Below, one piece after another: positions 35,535-46,289 of a stretch of 64,000 nucleotides of DNA. Made by a program: the position numbers and the translations under genes. The notes beneath the pieces were generated by a model. The model ran no database searches. It was not told the DNA's origin and saw only the letters and a list, made by a program, of their open reading frames with translations. The stretch is from the NCBI GenBank assembly GCA_013368315.1, contig JAACJM010000310.1, positions 24,250 through 88,249 of the forward strand, read 5' to 3'. Position 1 is the first letter of the stretch. Every line of letters starts with the position of its first letter. This DNA is from Tetrapyrgos nigripes. Its lineage: Eukaryota > Basidiomycota > Agaricomycetes > Agaricales > Campanellaceae.

Positions 35535-36780
35535 CACTGGGTGCAAACACTTGTAAATCCTCTGCTTTACTGAGGTTTTATAAGAGTATTACACCAAGCC
35601 AATCAATATGTAAGACTCCTTGTCATACATTAGTATTACAGGAGACAGAAAAAATTAGAACAACCTTGTATGACCATTGTAAGTCACAAAGAAATACCAT
35701 GGACTTTCAGTGTGACTTGCTGTCACTGTATACCCTTGGTTGATATACTGTGGAATTACACAGGAATTTCAGAGTGACTTTTTGTCACAATATGTCATGT
35801 AGTAAGACACATAGGAAATACTGGAGTATTTCAGTGTGACAAACAGTAAGGCAAGAGAGATTTACAAAGGACTTACAAGGAAGCAAAATCTGCAGGAAAT
35901 TTACAAAGTGACAATCAAGTCACAGTAATACACTTGTAAGACTAGCTGTATTATGAAGGAATTACAAGAAACATTTGCTACAAACACTGGTAAATCCTCA
36001 GCCTTACTGGAGTATTACAAGAGTATTATGGGAACCAATCAATATGTAAGTTGGCTTGACTTACAAGTGTATTACAAAATAAACCAAAAAGGAGGACTAT
36101 TCTGAAAGACCATTGTAAGCTGCAAGGACATACCATGGACTTTCAGTGTGAGGCTTTGTCACAGTATAGCACTGAAGAGCATACAGTGGAATTACAAGGT
36201 GACTTTTTTGTCACAGTATGTCTTCTTGTAAAACAGAACTGAAATACCAGGGTATTTCAGTGTGAGATAATGTCACAGTAAGACAATTTGTAAACCAAGT
36301 AAAATTTACAGAGGACTTACCAGAAGGTAGAACTTGAAAGTCTTGGGTAAGACTGCTCATATTTACACTGAATTTATGGAGGGACATCTGTGTCACAGTA
36401 ATACCCTAGAAAGACTTGTGATTTTACAAGGGAATTACAAGATGCAGGTTTTAAAAGTCTATCTCGTAAGTCTCTGGAAAAAACCTGCATGCTAAATGGA
36501 GAATATACAGTGTGACAGACTGGTCACAGTAAGACACTTGTAAGTCACAAGACATTACAATGACTTTACTGAAAAGTGACTATTTTGTAAGTCATCATGT
36601 ATATCCAATGGACTTACAAGAGACTTGTTGGATGGATTTGCAGTGCATGTCAATTAAGTAATACAGAAGGGCTTACTGAAAATTTACAGGATGTAATACA
36701 ATGAATTCATTCAACCAGGTTAATTAAATGTTACTAAATATAAATAGACAGCTCAGGCTGGACAGGAAAAGGGTAGACTA

Positions 36781-37955
36781 CTGTGTCTGCCTTGTCATCT
36801 GCTTCGTCTGCTCAGTCTGTGACATCTGCCCCATCTGCCCCATCTGCCTTGTCTGCTTTGTCTGCCCCGTCTGCCTTGTCTCTGCTCCATCTGCCTGTCT
36901 GCATTGTCTGCTCCGTCAGCCTCATCTGCCTCATCTTCCCTGTCTGCTCCGTCTGCCTTGTCTGCCTTGTCTGCCCCGTCTGCCTTGTCTGCCTTGTCTG
37001 CTCTGTCTGCCTTGTCTGCCCCGTCTGCCTTGTCTGCCTTGTCTGCCTTGTCTACCCCGTCTGCCTTGTCTGCCTTGTCTGCCCCATCTGCCTTGTCTGC
37101 CTTGTCTGCCCAATCTGCCTTGTCTGCCTTGTCTGCCCCGTCTGCTCTGTCTGCCCTGTCTGCCTTGTCTGCCTTGTCTGCGCTGTCTGCCTTGTCTGCG
37201 CTGTCTGCCTTGTCTGCGCTGTCTGCCTTGTCTGCGCTGTCTGCCTTGTCTGCGCTGTCTGCCTTGTCTGTGCTGTCTGCCTTGTCTGCTCCGTCTGCCT
37301 TGTCTGCTCCGTCTGCCTTGTCTGCTGTGTCTGCCTTGTCTGCTCCGTCTGCCTTGTCTGCTGTGTCTGCTTGTCTGCCCCGTCTGCCTCGTCTGCCTCA
37401 TCTGCTCTGTCTGCCCCGTCTGCCTCGTCTGCCCCGTCTGCCCATCTGCCTCGTCAGCTCTGTCTGCCTCGTCTGCCCCATCTGCCCCATCTGCCTCGTC
37501 TGCCCCGTCTGCCTCATCTGCCTTTTCTGCCTTGTCTGCCCCGTCTGCCTTGTCTGCCCCGTCTGCCTTGTCTGCACTGTCTGCCTTGTCTGCACTGTCT
37601 GCCTTGTCTGCTCCGTCTGCTTGTCTGCTCCGTCTGCCTTGTCTGCTGTGTCTGCTTGTATGCCCCGTCTGCCTCGTCTGCCTCGTCTGCTCTGTCTGCC
37701 CCGTCTGCCTCGTCTGCCCTGTCTGCCCCGTGTGCCTTGTCAGCTCTGTCTGCCTTGTCTGCCTTGTCGGCTCTGTCTACCTCGTCTGCCTTGTCGGCTC
37801 TGTCTACCTCGTCTGCCTCGTCAGCTCTGTCTGCCTTGTCTGCCTTGTCTGCCCCGTCTGCCCCGTCTGCCCTGTCTGCCCTGTCTGCCCCGTCTGCCCC
37901 ATCTGACCTGTCTTCCCCGTCTGCCCCGTCTGGTCTGCCCCGTCTGCCCTGTCTG
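36781..37955 (+). repeat. 9-bp satellite (TCTGCCTTG)n, left
   Basis: Over 100 tandem 9-bp units, mostly TCTGCCTTG or TCTGCCCCG. Because 9 is divisible by 3, all three plus frames stay open for over 1 kb, giving Cys-Leu-Val-Cys, Ser-Ala-Leu and Leu-Pro-Cys periodic peptides. These are not credible genes. Confidence 0.95.
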
Positions 37956-38300
37956 AATGAAAGAAGTTATATAGATGAGGCCTAAATATATACAACACAA
38001 TGTGTATATACCCATTGCGACAACGACATAGGCAAATACATATATGTATGGTATCCTGGTCCATCACTCACTTCTTGCACTGATCTTTCCAGCAGCCCTC
38101 ATGACTGAACATGCTCAGAGTGAAATGGTGCTAATAAAAAAAAAAAGTAGAGTATGCATGTAAGGTTGTACACAACATACCTGGGCTGTACAACCATTTC
38201 CTCACTCACACGTGATGATAGAGCAGCTTGTATTTCCCAATGAGCTGCAAGGGCTAGAAATGACCCAGAGAATGACAAGACCCAGGCCCAGGAACATGTA
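37956..38300. other. Central spacer of the palindrome
   Basis: About 340 bp of non-repetitive DNA separates the two inverted satellites. It would be the loop of any hairpin transcript. No domain or RNA gene was recognised. Confidence 0.7.
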
Positions 38301-38935
38301 TTCTTGAGGCAAAGACAAAACAGACGGGGCAGACAAGGCAGACAAGGCAGACGGGGCAGACGGGACAGACAATGCAGACAAGGCAGACAGGGCAGACAGG
38401 GCAGACAAGGCAGACAAGGCAGGCAGAGCAGACAAGGCAGGCAGAGCAGACAAGGCAGACAAGGCAGACGGGGCAGACGGGGCAGATGGGCAGACGGGCA
38501 GACGGGGCAGACGGGCAGATGGGCAGACGATGCAGACAAGGCAGACGAGACAGACAAGGCAGACAAGGCAGACAAGGCAGACAAGGCAGACAAGGCAGAC
38601 AGGGCAGACAAGGCAGACAAGGCAGACGGAGCAGACAGGGGAGACAAGGCAGACAAGGCAGACAGAGCAGACAAGGCAGACAGGCAAACGGAGCAGAGAC
38701 AAGGCAGACAGGGCAGACAAGGCAGACAAAGCAGACAGGGCAGACGAGGCAGACAGAGCAGACAGGGGAGACGAGACAGACAAGGCAGACAGAGCAGACA
38801 AGGCAGACAGGCAGACAGAGCAGAGACAAGGCAGACAGGGCAGACAAGGCAGACAAAGCAGACAAGGCAGATGGGGCAGATGGGGCAGATGTAACAGACT
38901 GAGCAGACAAAGCAGATGACAAGGCAGACACAGTA
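38301..38935 (-). repeat. 9-bp satellite, right (inverted)
   Basis: The complementary unit CAAGGCAGA repeats here, about half as long as the left block, so the palindrome is asymmetric only in satellite copy number. Confidence 0.95.
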
Positions 38936-39459
38936 GTCTGCCCTTTTCCTGTCCAGCCTGAGCTGTCTATTTATATTTAGTAAAATTTAATTAACCTGGT
39001 TGAATGAATTCATTGTATTACATCCTGTAAATTTTCAGTAAGCCCTTCTGTATTACTTAATTGACATGCACTGCAAATCCATCCAACAAGTCTCTTGTAA
39101 GTCCATTGGATATACATGATGACTTACAAAATAGTCACTTTTCAGTAAAGTCATTGTAATGTCTTGTGACTTACAAGTGTCTTACTGTGACCAGTCTGTC
39201 ACACTGTATATTCTCCATTTAGCATGCAGGTTTTTTCCAGAGACTTACGAGATAGACTTTTAAAACCTGCATCTTGTAATTCCCTTGTAAAATCACAAGT
39301 CTTTCTAGGGTATTACTGTGACACAGATGTCCCTCCATAAATTCAGTGTAAATATGAGCAGTCTTACCCAAGACTTTCAAGTTCTACCTTCTGGTAAGTC
39401 CTCTGTAAATTTTACTTGGTTTACAAATTGTCTTACTGTGACATTATCTCACACTGAAA

Positions 39460-39828
39460 TGTTGAATTGGCGCATTCAGTTGCAGCCATCAACGTCATCT
39501 ATGTAGAACAATAGTAGTAGTTATAAATAGAACAATAAGATTATATAGACAATAGATGTAGTACTACAATAGTGTACGAAACCAACATTGTGCTATCAAG
39601 TACAATAGAATCTTATTGTTACTCTAGTATTAGTTTACATGTATTTGTACCTCCTCAAAGGTATATAAGGACTTGTAGATAGTCCTCCAAATAACAAGTT
39701 TCATACTTAACTCTCATCGCTCTAACAAGCCTCTAACAAGCTCTAACAAGCAACTCTTATCCACAGGTAAGTAGCATAGTTGCCACTGCGTTTAGTAGTG
39801 TGCAGGACCGTACCATGCCTGCTTAACA
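39460..39828. mobile_element. Solo LTR (369 bp) in right palindrome arm
   Basis: It starts TGTTGAATTGG and ends CTTAACA, with TGTT/AACA inverted tips. The 5-bp target duplication TGAAA is at 39455-39459 and 39829-39833. The left arm has the empty site (near 36243). It contains a TATATAAGG box, as expected for an LTR promoter. The short length suggests a copia-type LTR. Confidence 0.92.
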
Positions 39829-40552
39829 TGAAATACCCTGGTATTTCAGTTCTGTTTTACAAGAAGACATACTGTGACAAAAAAGTCACCTTGTAATTCC
39901 ACTGTATGCTCTTCAGTGCTATACTGTGACAAAGCCTCACACTGAAAGTCCATGGTATGTCCTTGCAGCTTACAATGGTCTTTCAGAATAGTCCTCCTTT
40001 TTGGTTTATTTTGTAATACACTTGTAAGTCAAGCCAACTTACATATTGATTGGTTCCCCATAATACTCTTGTAATACTCCAGTAAGGCTGAGGATTTACC
40101 AGTGTTTGTAGCAAATGTTTCTTGTAATTCCTTCATAATACAGCTAGTCTTACAAGTGTATTACTGTGACTTGATTGTCACTTTGTAAATTTCCTGCATA
40201 TTTTGCTTCCTTGTAAGTCCTTTGTAAATCTCTCTTGCCTTACTGTTTGTCACACTGAAATACTCCAGTATTTCCTATGTGTCTTACTACATGACATATT
40301 GTGACAAAAAGTCACTCTGAAATTCCTGTGTAATTCCACAGTATATCAACCAAGGGTATACAGTGACAGCAAGTCACACTGAAAGTCCATGGTATTTCTT
40401 TGTGACTTACAATGGTCATACAAGGTTGTTCTAATTTTTTCTGTCTCCTGTAATACTAATGTATGACAAGGAGTCTTACATATTGATTGGCTTGGTGTAA
40501 TACTCTTGTAAAACCTCAGTAAAGCAGAGGATTTACAAGTGTTTGCACCCAG

Positions 40553-40900
40553 CAAGGGGGTCCAAAAAAAAAAGTTAACGACCGGGGGTTAGAAAAAAAT
40601 TTAGTGCCTCGGTCGAGGAACCTACCTAGCTTACCTTCTATATAAGGTAAGTTCACATGAGTTTACCTGCCAAATATAGTATGGGAACCTGATCCGGCTC
40701 GCACTCAGAGATACTGCGTAATTGTCATAAAACATCTGGTGAGCACATATTTATGTGTTTAACTTCACAGCTCACCAGATTGACACCCGCCAGCATGCTT
40801 GCCAGCTCCAAATTAGTCGGTAAAAAAAAAATTTAAGGGCTTCGCCAGGGAACCTACCTACCTAGCCCCAGTATGGGATTCTCCGGCCCGGACCCCCTTG
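40553..40900. mobile_element. hAT-type MITE in the CACTA terminus, CAAGGGG family
   Basis: Perfect 11-bp inverted ends (CAAGGGGGTCC) and an 8-bp target duplication GCACCCAG at 40545-40552 and 40901-40908. It sits within the last 10 bp of the CACTA-type element, so it splits that terminal repeat. Confidence 0.93.
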
Positions 40901-40913
40901 GCACCCAGTGTAA

Positions 40914-41130
40914 CAAGAAGGGTAAAATCACACAGGCAGGGGGAAAATGACATTATGAATTGAAGTCTTGCACTTAGGGATACAGTCAATAGAGTTTCTA
41001 TCTTATAAAATATGATGCAGAATGCAAACACCATGAATACTTGCCCTTTGGGAAGTGGTGTGGGTTTAACACTCTGGGAGTCACGGCTGGCAGGAAATTC
41101 CGTGATGCATATTGTCGGCTGGTCAAGCCT
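40914..41130. other. hAT element 1 interior after CACTA insertion
   Basis: About 220 bp of unassigned sequence, including a short T/A-rich stretch. No exon was placed. Confidence 0.35.
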
Positions 41131-41762
41131 GGGCTTCGCACCGTACCAGTATCCATACGGTTATACAGGAACTGTATGGAAATACAACCCCGTACTGTAT
41201 AGCAAGATTTGGACAAAAAATACGGGACTGTACTGTACGGGTATAACCCGTATATCACCTTCTCCTTCACAGCCATCATACGGGTTGGTACGGTATATGG
41301 GTCGGTCAAGCCCCGGCAATGACTTTTCCTTAAATTTTAGTCCTTTTCACCAAGTTTTCGTCATTCTTGTACATGAAGTGGTTGAAGCGAGGTGAAAATC
41401 CAAGCCTGAAGGGTATATCTGCGCTTGATCTGCGCAAATCCTGATGAAAAAGATGCTGATGAGCTGTTGTTCAGATGTCAGTGAGTCACAAAGGCCAAGT
41501 GAAAATCTTTCAGAGAGCTATGGTGATGTGCATAACACTAGTTTCTGACCTCCAGTTCAGTTCTACAAGTCTTAAAAACAACACGAAGTCAGCAAAAGGT
41601 GTGTCGCTTGTAGTATTTCTTCCAGCCGCAGCAGCATGACCCCGTAACCAGTATTACTGCCGTACCCATACCCGTCCAGTACCGTACAGGCTTCTAGATG
41701 AACCAGTACGAATACGAGGACGGGTATACCATACCAGTATTACTGGACGGTGCGAAGCCCTA
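41131..41762. mobile_element. Inverted-repeat element with GTAC-rich interior (MITE candidate)
   Basis: The ends GGGCTTCGCACCGT and ACGGTGCGAAGCCC are inverted copies. The interior is packed with GTAC-containing motifs (CCGTACAG, CAGTATTACTGG, CGGGTATAACCCG) in both orientations. No matching target duplication was found, so the superfamily is open; the TAGGGC-like right tip is compatible with hAT. Confidence 0.65.
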
Positions 41763-41899
41763 TTTCACCGGCACATGGTGGACACATGACCTAACGTATG
41801 TATCAGACTGTGAATCGACCGGGTTGTGCACTGGATACTCACCGGGTCTGAACCGGATCTTACCCAGTTGAAAATGAACCGGGTGGGAGTTTGCCCCTG

Positions 41900-42298
41900 G
41901 TGTATCTAGAAAGCCCACTTGAGCCTCAGCCACAAGGGGAAGACGGTAAAGTAAATGAATTGGATGTCATTTGGTGGTGGGGTGTAAGTTTTCTAATCAA
42001 CTTGTTTGCAATGTGGTTCTGATTTTGAGTCCTAAAGCATCATCAGGATACTTATCCTACACTTTCACGCATGGCGCAGGATTATCTCGCCATCCAGGGA
42101 TCTGGAACACTGTCAGAGAGAGCATTCTCTAGTGCAGGCCTCACTGATCACAAGTCTTGCAATAGGCTGAAACCCGAAATGTTTGCAGCCATTCAGACTC
42201 TCAAAGCTGCTTACCGCAACGGACATATTTCCACTCATCGGCAAGCTTCTGAGCATGTAAAGGACCTTCAAAAAGCTTTGGAAGAATATTATTTTTGA
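41900..42298 (+). pseudogene. hAT transposase 1, C-terminal dimerisation exons
   Basis: An exon ending NELDVIWWW is followed by an intron and then YPTLSRMAQDYLAIQGSG, RAFSSAGL and LKPEMFAAIQTLK, with a TGA at 42296-42298. This is the hAT C-terminal dimerisation domain (Dimer_Tnp_hAT) with its usual order of motifs. Confidence 0.85.
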
Positions 42299-42600
42299 GA
42301 AGACGAGGACAGTGAATCTGACGGGGAGGAATGATATAGTGTCATCCAGAAAGAGTATTTGATAATATTGCTACTACTTACAGTAAGTATCTATCATAGC
42401 TACCGTTTACAAGTGTTTTCGGCCATATCGGGTGAGAAAGGGGTTCAGACGCGTCCTCGCTTGACTTGGACTTGAACTGGACTAAAGTCCAGTCCAAAGT
42501 TCGAGAAATTTGTGAACTGGACGCCAAGTTTAGTCTGGCGTTCAAAAAATTTGTCTGTGAACCGGACTGAACTGGACTTTCCCAACCTAGGACTCTGCAC

Positions 42601-43331
42601 CAAGGGGGTTCGGATACTGTGGACCGGTACACTCTGGGGTCGGTCGGTTGGAGGTCCGCAGGCCACTAAAAAATTTTTGATGCGTAATATTTTTGGGCTT
42701 CGTAGACGTTGAGAAGAGCAGGATAGTGTGTATAAAATAATTTTACATCCCTTTCTGACAGTTTGAGCAACAAAGATGAAGTAAAGTAAGCTATCATAGG
42801 CAGCGGCAGCGAGGATAGGTCATGTAAGACGGAAAATCAAATATCCTCATTGCCTGGCCGTCCACTCCATCAGTGTACTCAGAAAAAAAACAGTAATGAT
42901 TGACTCGGATGAGAAATCCCAGCATACAAAAGGCCAGAGTGATGAAAGGTAGCGATATCTTCATGTGTGTGTGCGGGGTGGTTGTCCAAGATGGAGAGAA
43001 GTCGACCGACGTTGCAGCTGGTTGCAGCAACCGAGCAAAATGGGTGAGTACTATTACTGCCATTTTTGCGTCAGGAAACTCACCTTTGCGTTCCCAAATC
43101 ATAGTACCATTGTATATGTGTGCAGCTGGATGAGTTTGTGCTGTCTGGCTGGCTGTGCGAGGTTTGCGAGGCAGAGAGAGGTCGGTCTCAGAAACGAGGA
43201 AGGCGAAATTGATGACGCGTATATTACATAAGCTACCTTTTATGGAAGGTCGGTCGGTCGGTTGGTCTGCTCAAGGTCCTTAAAAAAATTTTCGAGGTTG
43301 TGTAATAAAATAAAATTTTCGGACCCCCTTG
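42601..43331. mobile_element. hAT-type MITE, CAAGGGG family, in MSH2 pseudogene
   Basis: The inverted ends are CAAGGGGGT followed by T/C and CG. An exact 8-bp target duplication CTCTGCAC is at 42593-42600 and 43332-43339. It lies 11 bp right of hAT element 1. Joining its flanks restores an MSH2-like exon start (LHIA). Confidence 0.93.
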
Positions 43332-43840
43332 CTCTGCACATCGCATTCTTTCTCTTCGCCACTTATTTCCCTGAGCTCACCGCTCTTGATCAACAAAGCA
43401 AACATGTCAAGAATCTTCATGTCGTTGCTCGTGCATGGGATAAGTCTGATGGACAAGCGAGTGAAATTACTTTGTTGTATAAGGTGGATCTTGGTAGGTG
43501 GTTTATTTTTCGTCTTTCGATAACGAGTGGCTCTGCCAGGAATATCCGATCAGAGCTTTGGTATACATGTAGCTGAACGAATTTCCCTGAAAAGTGTCGT
43601 CAAGGTAAAGCAGCGTTCATGGCCTCACAGAGCACCCTGGTAATGACGACGACGACGTTGTCATGCATGATGATAGGGATACAGAGGCTCAATTGGATGA
43701 GCTCAAGGCTTTGGTAGAGAGTTACCGTCCGAGGATTGAGGGTCACCGTGTCAGTGGTTGCAGTTTCTCTTTAGACAATCCGAGTGCATTCCCTTACTTT
43801 GTTGATGGTCTTGTCAATGTTCTTTTACGCACTCCGTAGT
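43332..43840 (+). pseudogene. MSH2: MSH2 pseudogene, C-terminal part
   Basis: The plus frame reads [20 protein letters not shown] and [19 protein letters not shown], then TLLYKV and a 46-nt GT-AG intron, then [16 protein letters not shown]. These are the MSH2 clamp and C-terminal ATPase features (family FATHFHEL, and Q-S-F-G-I-H-V-A). After 43610 an acidic stretch (DDDDVVMHDD) and AQLDELKALVESYRPRIEG lie in a different frame. Combined with the part at 28100-28966 it shows one MSH2 locus split by hAT element 1. A shorter duplicate is at 62985. Confidence 0.82.
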
Positions 43841-44100
43841 TATAACACTTGTCCAATATATATGCACATGTAATTGCCTAGAGTACTGTATCTCGTAGAT
43901 ATCCCGAATCAATGTACAAATACACATAAGTCGCCGACTGAAGCCATGGTACTCTGAACGGGCTGAAATAGGCAAGGATTTGGTCAATATATGTTTCTAC
44001 TACCAAGGTTGAGCATGAGTCTCCCGGTACACCGCTCGTGTACATGTGAGGACAGAAGACACGAAGTACGTTTTCCCGGCGTCCCGCTGCAACTTATCTA
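43841..44100. other. Spacer between convergent remnants
   Basis: About 260 bp, conserved at 63400-63655 in the right unit. No gene seen; it would hold the 3' ends of two convergent genes. Confidence 0.5.
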
Positions 44101-44103
44101 CGC

Positions 44104-44620
44104 TTAGCCAACCAATTTTTCCGGGGTCCAAGTGTACGGATACAGGGAATCTCGGATAGGGAATGGACCAGGAATATCAGCCAGGATTTTCTGAGTCTTC
44201 CCGCCACGCCGAGTGGGTTTTTTGTTGGTGCGTGGGGCAGGGCCAGAAGATCGATTCCGCTCGGGTGTTGCTTGGGACTGAGTTGACATTGGTTGTGAAT
44301 GAAGTAGATGTTTCGAAGAGCTGGACGGGTTGTGAGGGGAATAGTTGAAGACGAAGATAACTGGCGGGCCATCGGTAGACCACCAATTGTTATCGTCATC
44401 GGTGTACATCTGATTGCGAAATTCGTTGGAGACGAATTTGCATGCCATGACTTTCTGTAGTCTGCAGACGATAATGGGCTTGTACAAACCATGCGGCTTT
44501 GGTCGGTCTTTGACCTTGAAAAAGAACTCGACTGTCCCGAAAGATATACACATGAATGATTTGTCCGATACGGACAATAAACAATGGGTATGCGTTGAAG
44601 AGCTTGTCTAAATGGCACCA
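44104..44620 (-). CDS. Unidentified conserved protein, copy 1
   Basis: A 157-codon minus-strand frame (44577-44104) whose 5' part lies in another frame or exon (to 44620). It contains YKPIIVCRLQKVMACKFVS, then MYTDDDNNWWSTDGPP and a basic tail (RTNKKPTRRGGKTQKIL). The right-unit copy (63595-64000) keeps the frame through the tail with indels, which supports real coding ancestry. I do not recognise the family. It lies tail-to-tail with MSH2 and head-to-tail with GPC1. Confidence 0.45.
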
Positions 44621-44754
44621 GAGAGACATGAGTAAGAAGTAGTTGAGTTTAGAGAGAAGAGAAAGGAGAAGAAGGTTAGGTCTCTGTCAAGACGACGAAA
44701 GAGTAAGAAAGACTCGCCTTCAATATCGCCCTCTCCTCCGCACCTTCAATATTC

Positions 44755-46289
44755 TCAAACTCGTAGGCCACCTGAACGCAAGGAGGAACACTGCAGGTAA
44801 CTCGGTAAGGACCATATAGACGAGTTGACCACCCATGAAAGCAGCGATACGTGATTGAGGTGGGATAGCGGAGAGGGAACGACCGATGATGCCGCGTTGG
44901 TTATTGAGGAGAAAGGAGAACGAGGTGGTGCGTTGGCCGGATTCGATTTTTTCGCGACAGTCGATGAGGACGAATTTCCAGTAGAGGAGTTGCCAGGAGA
45001 AGTCTGAGGGATATTATGAGCGATTGAGAAGAGAAGCGAAGGAAAGAAGGAAAGAAGACTTACAGATACCACCACTGACGCGTGTAAAAGATTTAGATGA
45101 GGCAATTTCTTAAATGCAAAGAATCTCTCTTCCGCGTTTGGGAAAAAGTGACTATCATACCACACCATTCATCAGTACCTCAACACACATCGCAAAAAAA
45201 AAAATTGAACCACTCACTTAATCACCGTAAACACAAAAGGCAGGTACACGTATAAAAAGAGTCGTAACCTTATGGTATCATGAAACACCAGACTATTCCT
45301 CCAAGTAATCACAGCACTCGCCAAACTGCCATGGCTCAAACAAGAACACGCAACGAATAAAGCTCGCGAGGCAGGGGAAGATCCAGAGGTATATGAAACT
45401 GAGGATGGTGACGTAGAAGCAGAGGTCGAAGAGGGAGTAGTGCCAAACGCGTTTTTTGTAGATGTAGGTGCGCAGGGGAAGGAGATAGAGGGCTTGGAGT
45501 TAGGCTATGTGAACCCATCTGCAGAGGGAGAGGTCAGTGATGCCGTCTCAATCACTAAAGGAAAGCTCAAGACACGCACTGGTACAACACCGACATGAAA
45601 CCAAAAAAAGGAAACCTTTTCCCTAGTCTGGACGACTTTGGCCGAGTGCCAAGCACGAGTTGGACAGTTTAGATATTCGTGCTGCGACCTATGTCGCAAT
45701 AAGAGACATGGTTAGCATTCCCAGTTCGAGCAACGAGCACAGAACCCAACCCACCTTAACCTTAAACCCCTTAAACTCCCTATCAGAATTCTCCGCCAAC
45801 AAATCCCCCGAATCGAAAAGTTCTTCATCGAATGCGGGGAATCCTTGACCGAAATATCCTTCCATTTTAGATTTTCTAATGTCTTGATATTGAGGTTGTC
45901 CGCACGCATCTTTGTAATGAGTTTGTCTCTCTCTTGCGTAGCTCATCCACGCGGTGTTGAGTTGACGTTGGAAGAGGTCAGTGATTTGGGAGTCAAAGTA
46001 GGTATCGAAGGTGTCTGTGTGCAAAGTGTAAAGGATATGAGATGGTGTGTGAAGTGTAAAGGAATGAGAGAACAAAGGTAACACACACACCTAAAGGCGT
46101 AAACCCACTCGACAAATCTATAAATTCATCCCGTCTAAAGCGTTCGAAGCCAAAGGGGCTTTTCTTTCCACTACTTCCTTTTGTACTCGTACTTGTGTTT
46201 GAAGTCGCGGTTGTAGCCCAAGTCGTAGTGGCATTCCGCATAAAAGCACTTGTGGCATTAGCAGTTGCGCGGCGTTTTCGAGGAGCCAT
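44755..46289 (-). pseudogene. GPC1: GPC1-like glycerophosphocholine acyltransferase, broken
   Basis: In minus-strand order: a possible start exon at 46289 (MAPRKRR head), an intron with GTGTGTG donor, SQITDLFQRQLN, DNLNIKT, SAKVVQTREKVSFF, LPLRTYIYKKRVWHYSLFDLC, HGSLASAVITWRNSLVFHD, FFPNAEERFFAFKKLPHLN and YWKFVLIDCREKIESGQRTT, then GGQLVYMVLTELPAVFLL. This order matches fungal Gpc1 (DUF2838), an ER multi-pass enzyme that acylates glycerophosphocholine. A 1-nt loss near 45932 breaks the frame; the fragment at 62900-62990 keeps the intact form. Other frame changes near 45400-45600 may be introns or damage. Assigning the first exon to this gene is less certain. Confidence 0.72.

Larger units (their letters stand above)
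35535..40910. mobile_element. CACTA-type (EnSpm/CMC) non-autonomous element, giant palindrome
   Basis: The termini are CACTGGGTGCAAACACTTG and its complement. The 3-bp target duplication TAA is at 35532-35534 and 40911-40913. The arms (35535-36780 and 38936-40910, less two insertions) are near-identical inverted copies about 1.24 kb long. Each continues inward into an inverted 9-bp satellite, leaving about 340 bp of unique centre. The arms are dense in TCACAGTA and CTTGTAA motifs on both strands, like the subterminal binding repeats of CACTA elements. No transposase is encoded. The superfamily call rests on ends and duplication length. Confidence 0.78.
28967..42589 (+). mobile_element. hAT element 1, autonomous type, heavily nested
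   Basis: The left end is TAGGGTTGGAAAGT and the right end, reversed, TAGGTTGGGAAAGT. Subterminal repeats related to CTTTGGTCC and ACTGGACTG lie inside both ends. Plus-strand transposase exons lie between. The element is expanded by a solo LTR (32047-33740), a CACTA-type element (35535-40910) and a palindromic insert (41131-41762). Flanks GTCTGTAG and GGACTCTG do not match as a target duplication, so the two ends are assigned to one element by their homology and by the split MSH2 gene. Confidence 0.72.

Noticed and set aside
36728..37985. Long plus-strand ORFs of 350-400 codons, Cys/Leu/Ser-rich
   Set aside because: They are frame-by-frame translations of a 9-bp satellite that is open in all three frames; a metallothionein-like or collagen-like gene is not supported.
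38099..38931. ORFs on both strands with Gly-Arg-Gln or Lys-Ala-Asp repeats
   Set aside because: Same satellite in inverted orientation.
36781..38935. CRISPR-like array
   Set aside because: There are no unique spacers between repeats; the unit is a 9-bp tandem repeat in a eukaryotic transposon.
28959..42597. 8-bp target duplication for hAT element 1
   Set aside because: Left flank GTCTGTAG and right flank GGACTCTG do not match in any register tried.
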